A stretch of 6,879 nucleotides of DNA from Clostridiales bacterium (GCA_012800685.1 JAAZIT010000041.1:1-6879), one strand, 5' to 3'; positions 1-5,893 are shown, numbered from the stretch's first letter. Made by a program: numbers and translations. The notes: generated by a model not told the origin, from the sequence alone.

Positions 1-6
1 AATACA

Positions 7-12
7 TATAAA
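7..12 (+). promoter_or_regulatory. Possible -10 box for the tRNA-Ser
   Basis: TATAAA lies 12 nt upstream of the first tRNA base, which suits a start site a few bases before the mature 5' end. The matching -35 box would lie outside the window. If the tRNA is part of a longer cluster, this hexamer is a chance match in AT-rich DNA. Confidence 0.3.
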
Positions 13-23
13 CTTACACTTTT

Positions 24-113
24 GGAGAAGTCGCCTAGCCCGGCTTATGGCGCACGACTGGAACTCGTGTAAAGTGAAAGCTTTCGAGGGTTCGAATCCC
101 TCCTTCTCCGCCA
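24..113 (+). tRNA. tRNA-Ser, anticodon GGA
   Basis: Class II tRNA with a long variable arm. The acceptor stem GGAGAAG (24-30) pairs with CTTCTCC (103-109), followed by discriminator G110 and encoded CCA (111-113). The anticodon stem CACGA (53-57) pairs with TCGTG (65-69). Its loop CTGGAAC gives anticodon GGA (60-62), which reads UCC and UCU serine codons. The variable arm occupies about 70-86, and the T arm GAGGG/TTCGAAT/CCCTC is canonical. All stems pair cleanly, so the gene looks functional. The encoded CCA is common in Firmicutes. No second copy of the tRNA 3' end is visible in the window, so there is no sign that it serves as an attachment site here. Confidence 0.97.
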
Positions 114-117
114 TGTC

Positions 118-150
118 AAAAGCTGTCTATAAATCGACAGCTTTTGTTTT
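118..150 (+). terminator. Rho-independent terminator of the tRNA gene
   Basis: Arms AAAAGCTGTC (118-127) and GACAGCTTTT (136-145) form a perfect 10-bp stem with an 8-nt loop, followed by GTTTT. It sits 4 nt after the tRNA CCA end. Confidence 0.85.
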
Positions 151-171
151 ATATGTGGGTTGTGGTAAAAT
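144..171 (+). promoter_or_regulatory. Candidate sigma-A promoter for the first kinase gene
   Basis: TTGTTT (144-149), a 16-nt spacer and TAAAAT (166-171) resemble a -35/-10 pair. The site lies just after the tRNA terminator and about 75 nt before the kinase start. The -35 overlaps the terminator T-tract, so this is a tentative call. Confidence 0.35.
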
Positions 172-247
172 GAGAACAAGTTATGGGTAGGAGTCCAAAT
201 CAAGAGCAGGCTAAACTGACGAATAACATGTAAAAGGAGAGGAAGTC

Positions 248-745
248 ATGCAAAAAGTAATTGTAATTGGGAGTCCGGGTTCCGGAAAAAGTACGTTTGC
301 GCGAAAACTAAGGGATATAACCAGTCTCCCATTATATTATCTTGATTTGCTGTGGCATAAACCCGATAAGACGAATATCACAAGGGAGGAATTTGACACA
401 CGGCTACTTGAGTTACTTAAAAAAGACAAGTGGATTATTGATGGGAATTATCAACGTACTCTTGAAATTCGTTTAAGAGCGTGTGAGACTGTCTTTCTAA
501 TGGATTACCCGTTAGAAATATGCCTTCAAGGAGCAGAATCCCGTGTTGGAGTTAGACACGAAGATATGCCATGGATAGAAACTGAGCTTGACGCAGAATT
601 TAAACAATGGATTATTAATTTTCCAAAAGATAAATTACCAAACATATATCAATTAATTAATATGTATAAAAAAGATAAGAAAATTGTTGTTTTTAAGTCG
701 AGAGAGGAAGCGGAAGATTACTTGCAGAGCATGTCAAATAAGTAA
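248..745 (+). CDS. P-loop kinase-like protein of the FlaR/'DNA topology modulation' family
   Basis: This 165-aa cytoplasmic protein has a Walker A motif GSPGSGKS at residues 8-15 right at the N-terminus. LDLLWHKP follows at 32-39, then WIIDGNY at 62-68 and a hydrophobic strand ending FLMDYP (83-88), which is probably Walker B-like. R99 and R103 fall in a lid-like segment (RVGVRHEDMP). The C-terminal pattern of an EF..WI..FP block and FKSREEAEDYL is typical of proteins annotated as FlaR, topology modulation protein or adenylate kinase. It is full length for that family. The start is set by AAGGAGAGG (234-242), about 5 nt before the ATG. Members probably phosphorylate a small nucleotide-like substrate, but the true substrate is unknown and the 'topology' label is historical. 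A hairpin terminator lies about 60 nt downstream. Confidence 0.88.
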   Translation: MQKVIVIGSPGSGKSTFARKLRDITSLPLYYLDLLWHKPDKTNITREEFDTRLLELLKKDKWIIDGNYQRTLEIRLRACETVFLMDYPLEICLQGAESRVGVRHEDMPWIETELDAEFKQWIINFPKDKLPNIYQLINMYKKDKKIVVFKSREEAEDYLQSMSNK

Positions 746-806
746 TATTAGGTAGTTTAATTTCTAAACAGCAAAATATATCTTTTTTATAGTCTTTAGC
801 CAATTG

Positions 807-848
807 AAACCTGCTTAAAAAGCTAAAATTGCTTTTTCGGCAGGTTTT
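807..848 (+). terminator. Long hairpin, likely terminator of the first kinase gene
   Basis: AAACCTGC (807-814) pairs with GCAGGTTT (840-847). After a two-base mismatch, AAAAAGC (817-823) pairs with GCTTTTT (831-837) around a 7-nt loop. T848 completes a TTTT run before C849. It lies about 60 nt after the kinase stop, with no gene in between. Confidence 0.55.
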
Positions 849-940
849 CGTTATAATATACCTACAAACAGTTTTATCCTTTAAAGACATGACCAAATTT
901 GTTGAAAAGCTGAAATTCTTGTTTAGCAGGATTTGTTATA
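818..940. repeat. Degenerate direct repeat of about 37 nt in the intergenic region
   Basis: Copy 1 (818-855) and copy 2 (905-940) both run AAAAGCT, then AAATT, then GCAGG, then GTTATA, with scattered mismatches and small gaps. Copy 1 is the loop and 3' arm of the hairpin at 807-848. Copy 2 lacks the matching 5' arm, so it looks like a partial duplicate of the hairpin. The alignment was made by eye. Confidence 0.4.
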
Positions 941-962
941 TTTAAGTTGTTAACTGTATAAA
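933..962 (+). promoter_or_regulatory. Candidate promoter for the second kinase gene
   Basis: TTGTTA (933-938), an 18-nt spacer and TATAAA (957-962) resemble a sigma-A promoter. If real, transcription starts near 969 and leaves a leader of about 190 nt containing both downstream hairpins. AT-rich DNA makes such matches common. Confidence 0.3.
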
Positions 963-1008
963 ACTTTTTATTGTTACCCCTTTACTCTTACGCTGGGGAA
1001 TAGTATAT

Positions 1009-1060
1009 AACATTTTTAACCCTGCATCTTCTTTGTACTTTAGGGACAGTTAAAAATGTT
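1009..1060 (+). promoter_or_regulatory. Inverted repeat in the leader of the second kinase gene
   Basis: AACATTTTTAAC (1009-1020) and GTTAAAAATGTT (1049-1060) are perfect 12-nt inverted repeats separated by 28 nt. CCT/AGG bases inside could extend pairing. No T-tract follows, so it is not a normal terminator. It could be a leader RNA structure or two operator half-sites. Function is unknown. Confidence 0.5.
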
Positions 1061-1089
1061 CAATAGTCACAGATGTGTCACTTTCTCTC

Positions 1090-1126
1090 ATAATTAGCAG
1101 AAAAAACATTTTTCCCTGCTGATTAT
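1090..1126 (+). promoter_or_regulatory. Hairpin just upstream of the second kinase ribosome-binding site
   Basis: ATAATTAGCAG (1090-1100) pairs with CTGCTGATTAT (1116-1126) with one G-T wobble, an 11-bp stem around an A/T-rich loop. It ends 19 nt before the AGGAGG. No U-tract follows, so it more likely affects mRNA stability or translation, or binds protein as DNA. No known riboswitch is recognised. Confidence 0.45.
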
Positions 1127-1159
1127 ATGTTAATATTAAAATGCTAGGAGGTATTATGC

Positions 1160-1735
1160 ATGGATTTCATTATTATTGGTGGTTCCCCCGGTAACGGTAA
1201 AACTACGATTGCCACACATCTTCATAAAAGATTACATTCACCATGGTTTGAATTTGGATGGATTCCAGAGTTTAATAATTTAAACCCACATACCAAAATA
1301 TCAATGTCAAAAGAGGAGCTAATCTCTTTTGAAAACCTTGTTATGGTGTGTAAAAACTATAAGAGACATGGTTTTAAGAATATTATTTTAACAGATTTGG
1401 TAGATAAGCGTATGATGGATATTCCCATTGTTTTCAATAATAATACCTTTGTTATAATTTCCTTATACTCAGAGAATAATTCGGTTATAAAGCATCGAAT
1501 TCTTAATCGGGATAATGGAAATCAATATAAAGATTATGAAGCATCTATTGCCACTAATGAAATTGTTAAAAATAGAGCTTTGTTACCTAACGAATATCGT
1601 ATTAGAACAGACAATCAAACACCAGATGAAATTACCGATAAAGTGATCTCTGTTATTTCCACACATGTGCATAATAACTGTTATGATATAAGTAAGTATA
1701 GTTCAGATGATTATGTTACCTATATTAATGAGTAA
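1160..1735 (+). CDS. P-loop nucleotide-kinase-like protein (AAA family ATPase)
   Basis: This 191-aa protein has a Walker A motif GSPGNGKT at residues 8-15. A hydrophobic strand IILTDL (75-80) is a possible Walker B, and FVIISLYSEN (97-106) forms the usual core strand. A lid-like basic segment R113-ILNRDNGN is followed by YKDYEAS and N133, a pattern seen in small NMP-kinase-like proteins. EYRIRTDNQTPDEI near 145-158 matches the typical last core strand and helix. The last 20 residues (rich in S, D and Y) look like an unrelated tail. The start is set by AGGAGG (1146-1151), 8 nt before this ATG; an ATG at 1156 is out of frame. The substrate is unknown. It shares only the fold with the first kinase. 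A second in-frame stop and a GyrI-like remnant follow at once. Confidence 0.8.
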   Translation: MDFIIIGGSPGNGKTTIATHLHKRLHSPWFEFGWIPEFNNLNPHTKISMSKEELISFENLVMVCKNYKRHGFKNIILTDLVDKRMMDIPIVFNNNTFVIISLYSENNSVIKHRILNRDNGNQYKDYEASIATNEIVKNRALLPNEYRIRTDNQTPDEITDKVISVISTHVHNNCYDISKYSSDDYVTYINE

Positions 1736-1741
1736 ATTTAA

Positions 1742-1897
1742 GGTTTGGAGTTTATAACACTCTGGCAGGAATGGTTCCCATCGTCCAGTTACAGGCGTGC
1801 CGGAAATTACATACTAGATGTCCAAGTATACTTTGATTATGATTTTCCAAAGGAAAACTTTACTTATGAACGTTGGTATCCTGTTGTAAAGGAATAG
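1742..1897 (+). pseudogene. C-terminal remnant of a GyrI-like (AraC effector-binding) domain protein
   Basis: The frame from 1742 to the TAG at 1895-1897 gives about 51 residues containing LWQEWFPSSSYRRAG and ending ERWYPVVKE. The order W-x-x-WFPSS-Y, an acidic stretch, then E-x-W-x-PV-K is characteristic of the C-terminus of GyrI-like/AraC effector-binding domains, which bind small molecules as regulators or stand-alone proteins. There is no start codon with a ribosome-binding site. The fragment begins right after two in-frame stops (1733 and 1739) of the upstream kinase, in the same reading frame. A full-length protein would be about 150 aa or more, so two thirds or more is missing. This suggests a deletion that joined the kinase end to the regulator tail. 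Confidence 0.6.
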
Positions 1898-2001
1898 CGA
1901 ATTATTTACTCGCACTTATAACCAAAACTAAATATTAATATTAAATTTACTTTGTTCTCCAGTGACAAACTTAAAACCGCCTATTTATGTTAATTACTTA
2001 G
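1898..2001. other. Intergenic stretch without recognisable genes
   Basis: AT-rich DNA between the GyrI-like remnant and the 2002-2044 palindrome. It contains the short palindrome AATATTAATATT (1931-1942) and no open frame or promoter that I can defend. Confidence 0.5.
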
Positions 2002-2044
2002 ATGATCTGCCCCCATTTTGTTAGACAAAATGGGGGCAGATCAT
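2002..2044. repeat. Perfect 19-bp inverted repeat, possible IS3-family end pair or terminator
   Basis: The left arm atgatctgcccccattttg (2002-2020) and right arm (2026-2044) are exact reverse complements around the loop TTAGA. The outer bases TGATCTGCCCCC, followed further in by TTAGACA, match the usual look of IS3-family (IS150-like) terminal repeats, which read TGAACTG-CCCC...AGACA. Both ends point outward as they would in an element that has lost its interior. No clear target-site duplication flanks it (AGA versus TTT). It also lies 26 nt past the stop of the - strand gene at 2070, and could act as a strong terminator, although neither side has a good T-tract. Confidence 0.65.
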
Positions 2045-2069
2045 TTTAAAACTTTGTTGTTTTTTCATA

Positions 2070-2455
2070 TTATAACCATCCTTTTGCCTTTAAATATTTA
2101 TCAGGTATTCTTAATTTTACCTCTTCATCAAGTTTCTTGACAAATATATTTAAGTTAGCTGTATCCCACCACTTCTCACTATTTGACAAACCAACTCCAT
2201 ATTTGTCTGATTTAATTATTGCACATCCAAAACGTCCTCTGTCATAATTCAAAATGATATTAAAAAATTATATAAAGTAAAAACAATGCTAAATTCTACA
2301 AATGGTTTATCTGTATGTTTTTCTATTTTAAAATCATCTATTTTTTTATTAAAATATTCTCTTAATTTCAGTTCTAATTCCAAGATTATCGCTTCACCTA
2401 TATCATTGTACTGCAATCCAAAGATCTCCTTGTGGGGTTATTTTTGTATAATCAT
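2070..2455 (-). pseudogene. Frameshifted small gene, candidate second immunity protein of the PoNe cassette
   Basis: I do not recognise the family. Three frames join into one protein of about 128 aa. It runs from ATG 2455 (MIIQK), through ITPQGDLW, then QYNDIGEAIILELELKLREY and FTLYNF, into NYDRGRFGCAII, SEKWWDTANL and the end LRIPDKYLKAKGWL. The joins need one base added in the A5 run at 2441-2445 and one removed near 2415-2417. A third join needs one base added in the A6 run at 2262-2267. The repaired length, 387 nt, is then an exact number of codons. The mix of charged helix and short aromatic strands, the size and the place right after PoNi (about 20 nt) suggest a cytoplasmic immunity protein. 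That role is inferred from position only. No clear ribosome-binding site is seen. The last 60 codons are still open, from a TTG at 2252. Confidence 0.55.
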
Positions 2456-2474
2456 ATGTATTTCTATTCTGTTT

Positions 2475-3185
2475 TTAATAATGCACTAAATCATAAGGAT
2501 AATATTTACAATTCCTAATATCACTATCATCTATTCCTAGTATCTTTGCTGTAGCTCCTGCTTCAAATGACCAATAACCATAATATAAATTCTGCTTGCT
2601 TTTATGTGAATCATGCCATCCACATTCATTATGTTTATTATACCATTTTTTTAGATAGCTAAATAATAAATGTTTTTGAATTTCTATATCTTCCACACAG
2701 ACTATTTGTTGCAACTCTCCCATACACATCTTTAAAAAGGAAGTCACCTTCTATTTTAGTCAAATTAATATTTTTATAACTAAGAAAATAATTATATAGC
2801 CAATCATTTATATTAGATTTTAAAAGCATGTTTTGTATATTTTGTAAAGTTAATTGATCTACATTAAACAAAATTCCTAATGAAATCAGCCAAAGATTTT
2901 TTATATAATATCCTGAATCAAACACTTCATTCCATCTTTTACCAAATCTAAGTATTCTTTATATAACTCTTCTATTTTATCTCCTCTTGAATATTTAGCA
3001 ATTAAAACACCAAGCTTTAAGCCATGAATCTTAGATTAAACCGGTAGTATTCTATCTTCCCGAACTCCATTGGTAATTAACTTTTTCATAAACATTTCTA
3101 TTCTTTTAGTATCTTCTGCTATAAAATCATTAAAATAGCCTAACCTCTTTATGCTGTCTCTTATAACATTTTTTTCTTTTGACAT
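2475..3185 (-). pseudogene. PoNi-type immunity protein (DUF1910/DUF1911), disrupted
   Basis: The gene starts at ATG 3185 with AGGAGG (3193-3198) 7 nt upstream, and ends at TAA 2475-2477: 711 nt, equal to 236 codons plus stop. Reading three segments together gives a PoNi protein. The N-terminal helical part begins MSKEKNVIRDSIKRLGYFND; the middle has EVFDSGYYIKNLWLISLGIL. The C-terminal part carries the DUF1911 signature KKWYNKHNECGWHDSHKS, YYGYWSFEAGATAKILGIDD and YYPYDLVHY. PoNi proteins neutralise PoNe DNases. Lesions are an in-frame TAA at codon 50 (3036-3038), a missing A in the A run at 2937-2940 (repair gives VKRWNEVFDSG), and an extra G at 2719-2721 (repair gives FKDVYGELQQ). The two indels cancel. 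The longest surviving pieces are 2659-2925 and 2475-2747. As sequenced, the product would be a 49-residue peptide, so the gene should be inactive. Confidence 0.85.
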
Positions 3186-3199
3186 ATAATAACCTCCTA

Positions 3200-4176
3200 C
3201 TAATTTAATATTTTAGGTGTGACAATTCCATCGCTACTTATTTTCACAAGAGTTTTACCGTATCCTTCTAGCTAAATATTATCTGCCATAGTTTTTCCAA
3301 CTGCATTTTCTAATCTATTACTACCTGTAATCCATGAATTACTCATTTGTTTTCCGTCTAAAGTATTTCCTAATGTCGACGTTCCATATTTAGCCTCTGC
3401 AATAATATATGGTGGTTTTCCATTAGGATTATAATATACTCCATCTATCCCTTTTTGCATTGATGCATTTAGATCAGTTACTTGATCAAGACTAATCCTC
3501 TCATAGCCTAGTTCATCAAAGTAACAATCCATCTTCATTTCTCCATAATTTCCCTTTTGAAAATTATTTTCTAACGTTATTTCACCCATTTCTACTTCAT
3601 TAATAATATTCTTAGTTTCAATTAATTTTGGATTAACTTTTGGCGGATTTAACCCCGAAATATTAAATTTATTATCAAGCTTAGTAAGCCCTGATGAGGT
3701 TCCATAGCTGACTGCCATTCCAAGTATCATACTAATAAATGGATTCAATTTTAAGCTCTGCACATAATGTGTTTGTTGCCCAACCCGCTCCCTCACTAGC
3801 CACTTCCATGGTTAATAATGTCGTTGCTGCTCGTAGTGTAAAAGGAGTTCCTGCTGCTTTTCCAGATCTGACCTTATCTGTACCTCTTGATCCCACATAG
3901 CATCAAGCTGTTCCGAATAATTATTATGAAAAGTGTAACACACATTTACAGAATTTGTAAGATTAGTCACATGATCCTGTTTAAAAAAGCTACCTGATTC
4001 ATAATTGCTTACACTAAAAGATGTTTGGGCTTTGCATTTTGATAAACTTGTTTTTAATGCTGAAACAAGTTCCTCAAGAACTTTTAATGAGGTTAATGTA
4101 TTGATTTCATGCCCCTCAATAGATTCTACAAATTTTTAAAATTCGTATTAAGGTCTCTACGCTCTACCTCAACCAT
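3200..4176 (-). pseudogene. PoNe-domain nuclease toxin, disrupted by frameshifts and an amber stop
   Basis: Reconstructed protein of about 325 aa. The N-terminal part (from ATG 4176, MVEVERRDLNTNFKN, then SIEGHEINTLTSLKVLEELV and YSEQLDAMWDQEVQ) is helical and resembles delivery regions of T7SS-type or WXG/LXG-like toxins. The linker has TPFTLRAATTLLTMEVASEG and LNPFISMILGMAVSYG, a Gly-rich hydrophobic segment. The C-terminus is the PoNe DNase: NYGEMKMD (about 3526-3549), GIDGVYYNPNGKPPYIIAEA with catalytic-type D at 3443-3445, EAKYG with E at 3395-3397 and K at 3389-3391, then GKQMSNSWI and RLENAVG. Lesions are one base lost near 4128-4137 (codon 17 becomes TAG), one lost at 3858-3861, one gained at 3749-3752, and TAG at 3272-3274. 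Past that TAG the frame continues 23 codons (LEGYGKTLVKISSDG...) to TAG 3200-3202, the natural end, 14 nt before PoNi. PoNe toxins cut DNA in rival cells. The start and the delivery domain are less certain than the nuclease. Confidence 0.85.
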
Positions 4177-4229
4177 CTTTATGCTTGGATGATTAATATG
4201 TTATAAAAACCTTAAATATATTGATATAT

Positions 4230-4277
4230 AACAAAACCCTAACAGTCGCAAACCAAAAGGTTTAAATTAGCTAGGGT
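4230..4277 (-). terminator. Probable terminator of the surface-protein gene
   Basis: On the - strand ACCCTA (4272-4277) pairs with TAGGGT (4236-4241), followed by TTTTGTTAT. An inner hairpin AAACC/GGTTT with a 4-nt loop lies at 4250-4263. It lies about 65 nt past the stop at 4341 and upstream of the toxin gene, so it separates the two - strand units. Confidence 0.5.
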
Positions 4278-4340
4278 GATTTAATTCTTTAATTTTTTAG
4301 ATTTATTTATGTTATACTATCAAAAATGTCTTTAATACTA

Positions 4341-5525
4341 TCAGTAGTTTGAAAGCATCTGAAATTCTATAAAATATGGATTTTCAATTGGTACGGTAAA
4401 TTTTGCAGCTTTTACTACTCCACTCTCTACGTCTATAGCATAAAGGGGGCAATCCTTTTCTTTTATCGTACCATCACCGCTTACATTACCCTCAATAAAG
4501 AAAATATAAGGGTTTTCTTTTTCGGAAACTGCATAGTAAACACTTCCATTTTCGCCCTTCATTATCAGCTCAGTTCCTTTTTCACCTCTTTTACAAATAT
4601 ATCCTGTTAGAGTTTCGTATGTGCGAAAAATAATATATTCGTCAACAAGGAAAAACTCCACTGCTTGTTCTGTACCTATAATATTTTCAAATCCAGGTAT
4701 GGTCTCTGTCCCCAAGACATCACCATCCTTGCTATAGTGATGTGAGAAAAATTTATATTTACCAGCAACATTCTGCCTTCCAAAGCCATAAAGCTCACCG
4801 TTATTTATCGCAAAACGCTCTATTAAATCGCCCTTGCTATCTGTCCAGCTTACACCGTTTTCATATTTTTCACGAATTATTTCTTTCTTTCCTTCATCAT
4901 AATAAGCATAAAGTCTCATTAGTTGGTTAGTTCTTGTGTATTCAATATTATCAACTGATACTGCAACAGATTCATTTCTATTTACAGTAAAATTACCGCA
5001 CTGCACATATATATTTTTAGCAATAATTGCACCGTTTATATTTACATTCATACCATTAAGATAGATATTTCCATTGGGTGCATATATAATACCATTGAAA
5101 TTAGTTAAACTATTACAGTTAATAGATATATCTCAGGTTTTTGAATATAAAATAGCATTTTCACCCTTTACCATTTCTCCAGTAAGATAAATATTTTTTC
5201 TGCTATTACAGTATGACTAATATTTACTATGCTTCCATTTGCGGAGTAAACGTCCTTACTATAAATATTTGATTCAGTTGAAACGCTGTTATCTCCAAAA
5301 TAGCCATTTGAAATAACCTGCGAATCAGAATCCAACATAAGCATAATCCCGTTATCCAAATCCAATAAATCTTCTGTTTCCGATACCTCACCTTTAATAT
5401 ATTGCAACGTTTTAACTTATAATTTTATCGACAATATTCGACGCTATAAGTATATAAATAAATATACCAATACTATAAATAATCATTTTTAAATCAGGAA
5501 TGCAACTGAAACCATTTTGGAACAT
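4341..5525 (-). pseudogene. Membrane-anchored, repeat-rich surface protein (beta-solenoid-like), disrupted
   Basis: No named family is assigned with confidence. The likely start (ATG 5525 or 5486) leads into a hydrophobic anchor, MIIYSIGIFIYILIAS. Then come short repeated strands such as SNIYSKDVYSANGSIVNI, AEKNIYLTGE, NGIIYAPNGNIYLNG and VNINGAIIAKNIYVQCG. These NG-I-x-A-x-NIY turns resemble the parallel beta-helix parts of Clostridial exoproteins. The C-terminal 200 residues (YTRTNQLMRLYAYYDEGKKE to MLSNY) look globular, with W, Y and G-rich strands. Lesions are one extra base near 5411-5414, one A missing from the A run at 5194-5199, and an in-frame TGA at 5133-5135. The indels cancel, giving 394 codons plus stop. 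An open frame of 236 codons survives at 4341-5051. Extracellular location is inferred from the anchor. The join to the anchor segment is the weakest part. Confidence 0.5.
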
Positions 5526-5552
5526 TGTGAACTTTATTTTTTCTCTTAAATA

Positions 5553-5586
5553 CAAAAAAAGAGCTTAACCTGTTAGGAGATTAAGC
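5553..5586 (-). terminator. Rho-independent terminator on the - strand
   Basis: On the - strand GCTTAA (5581-5586) pairs with TTAAGC (5563-5568), with inner CCT/AGG pairing, and is followed by a U-tract of seven T (5554-5560). No - strand gene lies directly before it, since 5613-5846 is a + strand remnant. It may back up the end of the ABC operon or be left over from a lost gene. Confidence 0.55.
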
Positions 5587-5612
5587 CCAAAATATATACG
5601 CAAATAGTTTAG

Positions 5613-5846
5613 CGTGTTTATGTTTCCAATGAAGCTGATATTGAAAAAATTCGTAATCTTAAAAGCAGTACTGACAAAAAAACTGAATTGCTGATTGAAA
5701 ATTTTCGTACTTTGGAAAATAAATATAAGACTTACTCCGAAATCACAAAAACTTATTATCAGATTTCTAAGGGTGATTATATTTCTAAACTTGTTTCTGA
5801 GATACAGAAAAACAAAATAATATCAGGAGTTAATAAAAATAAATAA
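5613..5846 (+). pseudogene. C-terminal remnant resembling a mobilization relaxase
   Basis: The frame from 5613 (after an in-frame TAG at 5610-5612) to TAA 5844-5846 gives 77 residues. It begins VYVSNEADIEKIRNLKSS, has a charged coiled-coil-like middle (KKTELLIENFRTLENKY), then YSEITKTYYQISKGDYISKL and a Lys/Asn tail. There is no start codon with a ribosome-binding site, so the 5' part is lost. The YxEIxKTYxxISKGDYIxxLV pattern recalls the C-terminus of Firmicute plasmid/ICE relaxases. This is from memory and is only moderately secure. It is the sole + strand gene trace in the right half and points to a mobile element that once sat here. Confidence 0.4.
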
Positions 5847-5878
5847 CAGCTTTTGTCAAGTTATGACTAAAGCTGTTA
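5844..5878 (-). terminator. Terminator of the ABC-transporter operon
   Basis: TAACAGCTTT (5844-5853) pairs with AAAGCTGTTA (5869-5878), and GTCA/TGAC extends the stem inside. On the - strand it is followed by TTTATTTTTATT, a fair U-tract, 15 nt after the ATPase stop. It overlaps the stop codon of the + strand remnant. Confidence 0.7.
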
Positions 5879-5893
5879 TATAATCTTATTCAC

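Noticed and set aside
693..896. Open frame of 67 codons on the - strand
   Set aside because: It overlaps the end of the first kinase and its terminator hairpin, has no ribosome-binding site and shows no recognisable motif.
2286..2489. Open frame of 67 codons on the + strand
   Set aside because: It is antisense to the reconstructed small gene and the PoNi end. Its hydrophobic look comes from the complement of Lys/Glu-rich coding.
2659..2747. Programmed frameshifting between the two PoNi halves
   Set aside because: No slippery heptamer or downstream structure is evident at 2719-2721, and the gene also carries a nonsense codon and another indel, which fits decay better.
3749..3796. ATG at 3796 as the true start of a short PoNe protein
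   Set aside because: The first 16 or so codons are an out-of-frame reading of the linker. Other frames upstream encode TLLTMEVASEG and join smoothly at the A run, and there is no ribosome-binding site.
4224..4251. Promoter TTGCGA/TATATA upstream of the toxin
   Set aside because: The spacer is only 15 nt and the site overlaps the terminator hairpin. Such matches are common in this AT-rich stretch.
4742..4930. Open frame of 62 codons on the + strand
   Set aside because: It is antisense to the surface-protein gene, whose - strand frame has clear protein-like composition; no start signal.
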